Part shown: piece after piece, positions 57,628 through 64,000 of the stretch
Position numbering within the stretch: position 1 is the stretch's first letter
How the letters are laid out: every line of letters starts with the position of its first letter
Assembly (NCBI GenBank): GCA_025769875.1
Contig: JAGFNK010000245.1
Span: forward strand, 1-64,000
Direction of reading: 5' to 3'
Length of the DNA: 64,000 bases
From: Russula earlei
Lineage: Eukaryota; Basidiomycota; Agaricomycetes; Russulales; Russulaceae
Made by a program: the position numbers and the translations under genes
Notes under the pieces: model-generated
The model's database searches: none
Told to the model about the DNA's origin: nothing
The model's input: the letters and a program-made list of their open reading frames with translations, nothing else

Positions 57628-58230
57628 TGTTATGATCTACCCTCCTGCCGGTTTGTCACTAACCTTAATGTTTTACTTGTTATTGTTCTCTACTTTCACC
57701 CTCATCCCCTTGGTTACTGTTTCATCCCTTGATGCTGATGGTCCCTTAATTGTTTCACTTGTTATGTTTCATCTATTGTTTGAGCTCCTTTTGCTAGTGG
57801 TCTAGCATTATCTATTGTTCCACATATAGTACTGTACAGCCTCACTGGATACAGTATTTAAGCACCTGTAGAAGCTGGGGAATGCCCCAAGCTTAGCTTT
57901 GTCCCATTTCCTGTTGCATCCTTTGCCCTGTATCCTCTCTCAATCACAACTTGAGTTGTGCTGGCTTATACTCTGCTTGATCTGAGCTTGTCACAAGGAA
58001 CCTTTGTGTTCCTCTTCCTCCTCTGCTTCTCTCTCATTGTCCTCCTCTTCTGTGAAACCAGAAGATCAACTCTGTCTGTGGATTAGGTCATCCTTGACTT
58101 AGTCTTGAAATGCTAAACCTCTGAACCAGTCTCTTTGAGCTGGTCCCCATTGAACCCCTGAACCAAGTCACAGGGACTTGGCCCCCATTGAACCCTGAGC
58201 TAATGCTCTAACAGCTGTGATGCTGTAACA
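57628..58230 (+). repeat. Ty3/gypsy-type LTR, copy B (plus orientation, 603 bp)
   Basis: Starts TGTTATGATCTACC and ends GATGCTGTAACA. Reverse complement of the LTR at 2789-3380, with clear but diverged similarity along the whole length (for example the shared motif tgaggcattccccagcttc on the left copy). Interrupts the copia pol on its left; internal gypsy sequence is absent, so it is a solo LTR. A 5-bp target duplication is not evident. Confidence 0.78.
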
Positions 58231-58257
58231 TGTGCAAAACTCCAATGAGTACAAACA

Positions 58258-58497
58258 TGTTGGACATGCAGCTGCTAAGTGCCATGCAAACGGACAATCC
58301 GGACTGTACATGTAAATAATTTAGTTATCATGTTTGTTTCCTCAGTCTTTTACACACAAGACTGAGGTCAGTACTACACATTCCTTTACACTCCTTTAAA
58401 GCTAATGCTGTACATAGCTATCATCCCTATAGGTTAGATAACTGACCAATACAGTCTTTTACACACAAGACTGAGCTACATCCCTATAGCTCCAACA
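58258..58497 (+). repeat. Ty1/copia 5' LTR, plus orientation (240 bp)
   Basis: TGTTGGACATG ... AGCTCCAACA. Two hairpins CTCAGTCTT-tttacacac-AAGACTGAG type lie at 58341-58366 and 58452-58475. It is followed by GATTATGAGACCTGG (from 58498), a likely primer-binding site, and 70 bp later by a gag ORF. Its partner 3' LTR is not found before the right edge. Confidence 0.7.
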
Positions 58498-58566
58498 GAT
58501 TATGAGACCTGGTCGTCCCTGACATCGCGAACTCCCACCAGCTTCCAAATCATGTAATGAAATGCC

Positions 58567-60396
58567 ATGAGCACCCCCACAGCAACTGCAAATGTCGCGC
58601 CCTCGAGAGGCAGCCACGCTCCCACTGTAGGAGCTGTGGGAAAAACTTACATGGGCAGCCAACACGTTTATGATGGACCACTCTTCAAAGGTGGCACAGT
58701 CGCATACACACAATGGAAAGCTAATATAGAGGCACTGTTCAAAACAAACAGCCTGATGGAAATCATAAGAGGGACATACTCACAACCAGACCCCAGCACT
58801 GACCCACAGTGGCTTGCACTGACTGGGAGCAGAAAGATCATGATGCTCATGCCCAAATCTTACTCACAGTTAAAAGGGCACTGCTCTTGACACTGCCCTA
58901 GGCATTGCTGGAGCCAAAGATACTTGGGACACATTCAAAAAACAGTTTTCATGGAAGGGCGAGCAATGCGTCGCACATTTATTAATGGACCCTATACCAG
59001 GGTCACTTTCTCTGAAACCAAACCCATGGCTCCTCAGATAATATGACTGCTATTTGCTGCCTAAACCCCCAAAAAACTTGGATACCCCATTGACTGAGAA
59101 AGTCCTCATATGAATGCTAATTCTTGCGCTACCGGAAAACATGGCCAAACTCAAGGCCACTCTTCACTCAAGGCCACTCAGCCTGCTTACAGCTGAGCAT
59201 GTCACGGACCACATCCTCCATGAGGAGTGTCAGATCCGATTGACCAATGACACGGCCACACCTCACCATGCAAAGGCGGCCCAAAAGGGAAAGGACTGGG
59301 AAGTGCAGAGCGAAAAAAGCACATCAAAGTGCACTCACTGCAGACACAGGGGGCACAATACACACAAATGCTGGAAAATTCACGGAAAACTGGAGGACAA
59401 AGCAGCAGCAGCTAGGACTGGCACGATCACGCACAACACAGTGATGCCCACACCTGCTATGACTGGCATGAGTGCCCACAACACAGCAATGCCCACGACC
59501 ACTGGGACTGGCACAAGCCCACACATTGTAGCGACGCGCGCAGCTCAGCTACGAGCCAGTGCCACCATCGCATATGTCCCCACATCTGATAACAGCATCT
59601 CATTATATCAGGCAGTTGTAGATGAGCTGATCTGCATGGCCATGACTCAGGAGCAGCTCTGAGCTGCCAATCTCAGAGATGGCTGGCTCCTTGACTCTAG
59701 AACCTTGCGCATCATGACATCCCATCGTGATTGGTTCATACACCTCACCCCACTCGCATCACCCATTCTAGTTGCCTTAGGCAACAATAAGTGCCATAAC
59801 TGCCACCAGGAACTGGGCAAATATGAGTCCTGGATGCACTGCAAATGGTGCATGGAGTATCACATTACTCCACGACATCCTGTAATGTCCCGGACCTCAA
59901 AGGGAACCTCTTATCAGTCTCCCATTTTGTCCAATGTGGGGTAGCAGTGCATTTCCAGGGAGAAACATGTGGAATATACAACAAGAACCAATTGATTTGT
60001 GAGGGAACATTACATGACAACCTATATATTATGGCCATCCAAAGGGTCAAACCTGAGTCAGCAATGCCAGACCTGTCCCTTGCGGAATGCAGCCACAAAA
60101 CTGAAGCCACACTTACCACGCACACAACAATCTTCCAGGCCTTCTCAGGACACATGTGGGAAACCACCCACTAGAACACCCCAGCTTTCCGACTGGGCAA
60201 AAACATGAACCGTGGGAACACGCCGGTGGGCTGAAGCGCAAATCGGAAGCGCCCCAGCACCTCCAACCACACACTGCACGCATTGAGCCCACAACTGGCC
60301 AATGCTTGAAGACCCTCCAATTAGATGGAGGGGATGATCACACCAGGCGAGAAGCACAAACATCCCTAGCTGAAAGGGGATGCATGCATCAAATTA
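58567..60396 (+). mobile_element. Ty1/copia gag, protease and pre-integrase region, decayed
   Basis: Gag (MSTPTATANVAPSRGSHAPT, then VYDGPLFKGGTVAYTQWKAN) resembles copia-type gag. It runs into stops and resumes with TLHSRPLSLLTAEHVTDHIL and a CCHC knuckle CTHCRHRGHNTHKC (59330-59375). The protease site reads WLLDSRTLRIMTSHRDWF, where the catalytic D-S-G is D-S-R, so it is dead. GLKGNLLSVSHFVQCGVAVH is the gag-pre-integrase module. The coding sense then reaches AERGCMHQ (about 60390) in the integrase core and is cut by the long-TIR element. Confidence 0.82.
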
Positions 60397-60724
60397 TTGC
60401 CGTTTTCAGCGCACTTGGCGGAGCTTGAATTCCACCCAAATCGGCGCAGAAACCCCCTCAAACATGCGGGATGAATATCTCCCTCAAAACAGCTTCAATT
60501 CATATGAAAATTATTGTCCCTGAATCGCCTGAATGAGGGCTAGGCAGCCCCATTGTTTTCATGAGATTTGAGTGAGAATTGGTGGAGCTGGACTCAAGCC
60601 ACCTCCACATGTGTATTAGATGAATTACAACTCAAAATCATGGTCTATATCTATTATTTTTCCCTCATGTTGTACCCATGGGCTGTCTTGAGGCAGCCCC
60701 ATAGTTTTTTTTGACTCAAGTGTT

Positions 60725-62518
60725 GTGGTGTGCAACATTGTTTTCAGTGTGATTGCAGTGACGGCCAGCCACTCATTGCCCCTCTTACCTCTCCATTCTG
60801 ACCATACACATACCCTGTGCCCATGCCCGCTCCAGCCTCCGTCCCTACATCGTGCACCATCGCCTCCGCCTCGCCTGCCTTGCCCATCGTCCCTGCGGTT
60901 CCCACCTCGTCCGCCGTTCCCGTCACCTCGTTCACCGCCGCCATCCTCGACTCGCCAGCCATCATCGCCTCGGCTCCACCTGCCCTCGCCGTCCCAGCAT
61001 CGCCCGCATTCGCCATCGTCGCCACCTGCCCTCGCCGTCCCAGCATCGCCCGCATTCGCCATCGTCGCCACCTCGTCTGTCCCCGCTGCCGTAGCCTCAG
61101 CCGTGACATCGCCTATCGCCACTGTCCCCGTCTTAGCCCAACCAGCTCCCGCGCCCTCAGTGTCGCCTGCTATGGCCACTGTCTCAGCTCCATGCACAAC
61201 CACCATCTCAACCTCGCCCACCGACGTTTTAGCGCCGCCCGCCACTTCAGCCCTCGCAGCCTCGTCTGCCACCCCCGCCTTCGTCTCATCCGCTCCCGCG
61301 CCCTCAGTCGTCTCGTCGCCCTCAGTCTCGTCCGTCGCCTCGTCCGTTGCCACAGTAGCCTCAGTCGTGCCAGCCGCCGACTTCGCATCAGTCTCCGTCT
61401 TAGCCTCGCCCGTACTCGTCAGTTCAGCCCAGTCTGTCATAGCACCAGCATCGCCAGCCGCCGCCGTCTCCACCCTGCCCTCAGCCTCAGCCTTCTCAGT
61501 CTCAGCCGCCGCCACCGCGCCCCTAGTTTTGCCAGCCGTCTCCGTCGCCCCAGCTTCAGATCAGTGAACCGCCGCCACCGCGCTCTTAGCCTTGCCAGCC
61601 GCCTTAGTCTCGTCAGCCGCCACCGTAGCCTCAGCCTCAGCCACCGACGTCTTAGTGCCACACGCCGCCGTCTCCACCACCGTCTCACAAGCCACCGCCG
61701 CCCCGCCCTTGTCAGCCACCGCCGCCGTCGCCCCTGCGTCGCCCTCAGTCGTCGCCTCCGCCCCGTCCGCCTCCACCGTCGCACCAGCTCAGTCCGCCGC
61801 CACCTTCTCAGTCTCAGCCTCAGTCTTCTCAGTCTCAGCCGCCGCTTTAGTAGTTTCGCGCGACACCAGCACCGCCGCACCGTCGCAACCCCTCGCCACC
61901 AGCACCACCCCAGAAGACCAAGAAGGCCTCGGCCACGAACTTAGCCACGACACGCCACAACAGGAGCAGAAGCCGCCGTCGCAGGAGAAGCAGTCGCGGA
62001 CGCCAACAGCACACTGCATGCCGCCTCCCACATCGCCTCCCCATCCGTTCGCGCGCTCTCGCCCACGTCTGCTGCCGACACCTGCAGTGGAGACGACCCC
62101 GCCACCGCCGCCGCAAGACGACAGATCCCACCCCCACGCAAGCCGCCCCACGCATCCTCTTTCTCGAGTCCTCGCCACCTACGTCTCTATCTACGAACTC
62201 ACGCTCACCGCCTACGCCTTCGCTCCTCATCCACGCCTGCTGCCACCACCTGCAATGGAGACGACCACGCCGCCACCGCCACAAGACAACACCACCACCA
62301 CGCAGCCGCCATCTCGTCACCGCCGCCCTCGTCTCCATCGCCTCCGTTTCCCATCGCCCTCGCCTCTTCCGTCATCGCCATCGCCGATCGCCGCCTTCAC
62401 GTCTTCCGCAGCACAAGCAGCCGCGACCGCCGCACGCGCCCATGCACGCCTCGGCACACTAGACGCGTTCACGTCTCAAGCCTTTCACGACCGCCTCAAC
62501 CGTCTCAACCAGTCTTGA
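60725..62518 (+). other. Pro/Ala/Ser-rich low-complexity cargo of the TIR element
   Basis: Two long plus frames (60725-61567, 280 codons; 61592-62518, 308 codons) lie inside the element. Both are dominated by Ala, Pro, Ser, Val and Thr. The second ends with ARAHARLGTLDAFTSQAFHD then RLNRLNQS, the only stretch of normal complexity. A 46-bp tandem duplication lies at 60976-61067, and a 57-bp direct repeat (62068-62124 and 62237-62293) encodes RLLPTPAVETTPPPPPQD-like blocks. Equally long minus frames exist, as expected from skewed composition, so coding is unproven. It could be a captured host-gene fragment. Confidence 0.45.
60976..61067 (+). repeat. 46-bp perfect tandem duplication
   Basis: Unit beginning ccacctgccctcgccgtccc repeats twice in a row (60976 and 61022), the third start at 61068 being truncated. 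Since 46 is not a multiple of three, the duplication shifts the frame. Confidence 0.85.
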
Positions 62519-63061
62519 TTCATTTTCATGCCATTCATCTCTAGTACCTCTCTCCTGTATATAAAAACACCCTAGCTACTCTGTAGTAGAAAGAGTTCAG
62601 AATAGGACCCCTCTTTGCAACCCACTCCTCTCTGTCTGTGAAAAACAAGAAGGATGGTCAGAATCGAGAGGCGAGAGGGGTGATGAGTGGCTGGCCGCGA
62701 CTCCAATTGCACTGGAAACAACGTTGCACACCACAACACTTGAGTCAAAAACACTATGGGGCTGCCTCAAGACAGCCCATGGGTACAACATGAGGGAAAA
62801 ATAATAGATATAGACCATGATTTTGAGTTGTAATTCATCTAATACACATGTGGAGGTGGCTTGAGTCCAGCTCCACCAATTCTCACTCAAATCTCATGAA
62901 AACAATGGGGCTGCCTAGCCCTCATTCAGGCGATTCAGGGACAATAATTTTCATATGAATTGAAGCTGTTTTGAGGGAGATATTCATCCCGCATGTTTGA
63001 GGGGGTTTCTGCGCCGATTTGGGTGGAATTCAAGCTCCGCCAAGTGCGCTGAAAACGGCAA

Positions 63062-63630
63062 ATAACACCCTAGGTATGCCACAACACATCAAAGTCGCAG
63101 AACGCACGACCTGGACACCTCTTAATAGGTTCTGGGTGACACATACAGACACAAAACCATCCACGTGTGCCTTGGACAACATGATACCCAAAGAGGCAAG
63201 GTGCAGGAATCATCCCAACCTCCCTCGGCCACATGCCCTCAAAATGTGCGTGTCTGTGCCTGCCCCAGAGAAGAGACTCACCAAGCTGACTCAAAGGTTG
63301 CTGGTGCACATGTTCCTGGGCCACACATATAACCATCAGGCGTACAAGCCTGCACATCACACCACCCCCCACATCCTTGAACCCTGCAACGTCGTATTCA
63401 ACAAAGGGGGCCCCACATCGCACATTGAGCATGTGATCCTCGAATTTGACAATGCAGCCAAAAGCACCAGGGATGGGGAAAGGAGAGCAGGATTGAGGGG
63501 GCAGAGAAGGCGAAACCAGCAGACAGCACAGAAGTGCCACTGCATGCAAAGCCGCAAGGCATCAGAGCAGACAAGCTTCTGCCAGTTCAGCCTGAGACAG
63601 GTGGACAGTGCAGAACAGTTGCTGTGTTGA
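63062..63630 (+). mobile_element. Ty1/copia integrase end, continuation
   Basis: Continues the interrupted copia pol after the TIR element: GMPQHIKVAERTTWTPLNRF (the GVAERxNRT core), then LTKLTQRLLVHMFLGHTYNH, QAYKPAHHTTPHILEPCNVV and FNKGGPTSHIEHVILEFDNA. These are the copia blocks between integrase and reverse transcriptase. The frame ends at 63630 without RT. Confidence 0.8.
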
Positions 63631-63639
63631 ATCGCGCAG

Positions 63640-64000
63640 TGATAAAGTAGATTAGATCGTAATAGATCTAATAAAATGATATTCAGTTTCTGTGAGACGA
63701 AACTAGTGTCATATTTACCTAATAAAATGATACTACAACGCGTAATCAGCTACTGATAAGATCGTGAGATAGTAAGTACTTACTTCAGTTTCTGTGAGAC
63801 GAAACTGAAGTATCTACTGTATGTACGACGCTCTTAAGTATCTGAGAGCGTCCCTAATTATTTTGTCTATAGTAACTATCAAATTGTTTTCACGATCGCT
63901 ATGTGCTAGCTACCGATTGTCTTAGATCATACTATCAATTTTGTTATCGTACGCGTTTCATCAATTGAGCTGAAACACTTATGTGGTCCAGGCCTGTGGG
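63640..64000. repeat. AT-rich segment with direct repeats and strong hairpins
   Basis: The word ttcagtttctgtgagacgaaact occurs at 63682-63704 and again at 63783-63805; the second is embedded in a perfect 12-bp stem with 8-nt loop (63781-63812). A second hairpin, GACGCTCT...AGAGCGTC, lies at 63827-63852. The word taataaaatgata also occurs twice (near 63669 and 63720). Composition changes sharply from the copia sequence before it. No ORF. Confidence 0.6.

Larger units (their letters stand above)
60397..63061. mobile_element. 2.67-kb DNA element with 409-bp terminal inverted repeats
   Basis: Left arm 60397-60805 and right arm 62653-63061 are reverse complements. The first 330 bp are almost identical, the inner 80 bp more diverged. 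Ends read TTGCCGTTTTCAGCGCACTT. The element splits a copia integrase: AERGCMHQ on the left side, NTLGMPQHIKVAERT on the right. Flanks (aaatta / ataaca) show no clean target duplication, although an imperfect AAATTATT/AAATAACA-like pair is possible. Long TIRs without a transposase suggest a non-autonomous Mutator-like or similar element. The centre is C-rich and encodes Pro/Ala/Ser-rich frames. Confidence 0.8.

Noticed and set aside
60625..61515. 296-codon Ala/Glu/Thr-rich minus frame in the TIR element
   Set aside because: It extends into the terminal repeat and mirrors the Pro/Ala/Ser plus frame; long frames on both strands come from the skewed composition.
1..64000. CRISPR arrays, rRNA genes or bacterial operons
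   Set aside because: No regularly spaced short direct repeats with spacers, no rRNA signature, and intron-rich eukaryotic genes throughout.

Overview
The window reads as nuclear DNA of a basidiomycete fungus, most likely an Agaricomycete. Genes are dense and cut by many 45-70 nt introns. Orthologues of core eukaryotic genes sit next to families expanded in mushrooms: yeast-type amino-acid permeases, CAP/PR-1 secreted proteins, and a 7-TM-like orphan family. Both ends are packed with Ty3/gypsy and Ty1/copia debris. I do not name a species.

Layout. 1-5.1 kb: decayed minus-strand Ty3/gypsy pol (integrase, then RT/RNase H) broken by LTR-like insertions, an approximately 600-bp LTR, a gag-like remnant and a near-perfect 405-bp foldback element. 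5.8-17.9 kb: CAP protein, Dlt1, cytochrome b5 reductase, dual-specificity phosphatase, Tvp23, an orphan membrane protein and a leucine-rich-repeat protein. 18.0-20.4 kb: about 2.4 kb with no gene I can name. 20.4-28.2 kb: kinase-like protein, then a tandem pair of amino-acid permeases. 28.6-47.3 kb: LRR-RhoGEF, Elp4, mitochondrial inner membrane peptidase, TTC1-like TPR protein, SUR7/PalI-like protein, Mpp10, Sec9 t-SNARE, a conserved unknown, a GPI-anchor candidate, Myg1 and SNAPc subunit 3. 48.7-51.4 kb: a stranded C-terminal piece of a CDF zinc transporter, a Ctr copper transporter and proteasome alpha subunit Pre9/PSMA4. 52.2-56.9 kb: two tandem 7-TM-like orphan genes. 56.9-64 kb: copia remnants on opposite strands, a second copy of the left-end LTR, and a 2.67-kb element with roughly 409-bp terminal inverted repeats inserted in a copia integrase, then an AT-rich hairpin-rich tail.

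Most single-copy genes here are housekeeping (tRNA modification, rRNA processing, snRNA transcription, secretion, proteolysis) and show no operon-like logic. Two tight arrangements stand out: the divergent ELP4/IMP1 pair (about 78 bp between start codons) and the convergent IMP1/TTC1 pair (about 21 bp between stops). The accessory material (long-TIR element, foldback element, duplicated-hairpin copia LTRs, AT-rich hairpins) is the best place to look for something new.

Caveat. Several otherwise conserved genes (CAP, DLT1, cytochrome b5 reductase, phosphatase, MPP10) need single-base insertions or deletions to stay in frame. Most are near short homopolymers, which suggests consensus errors of a long-read assembly or recent gene decay. 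Exon borders are my own hand reading.
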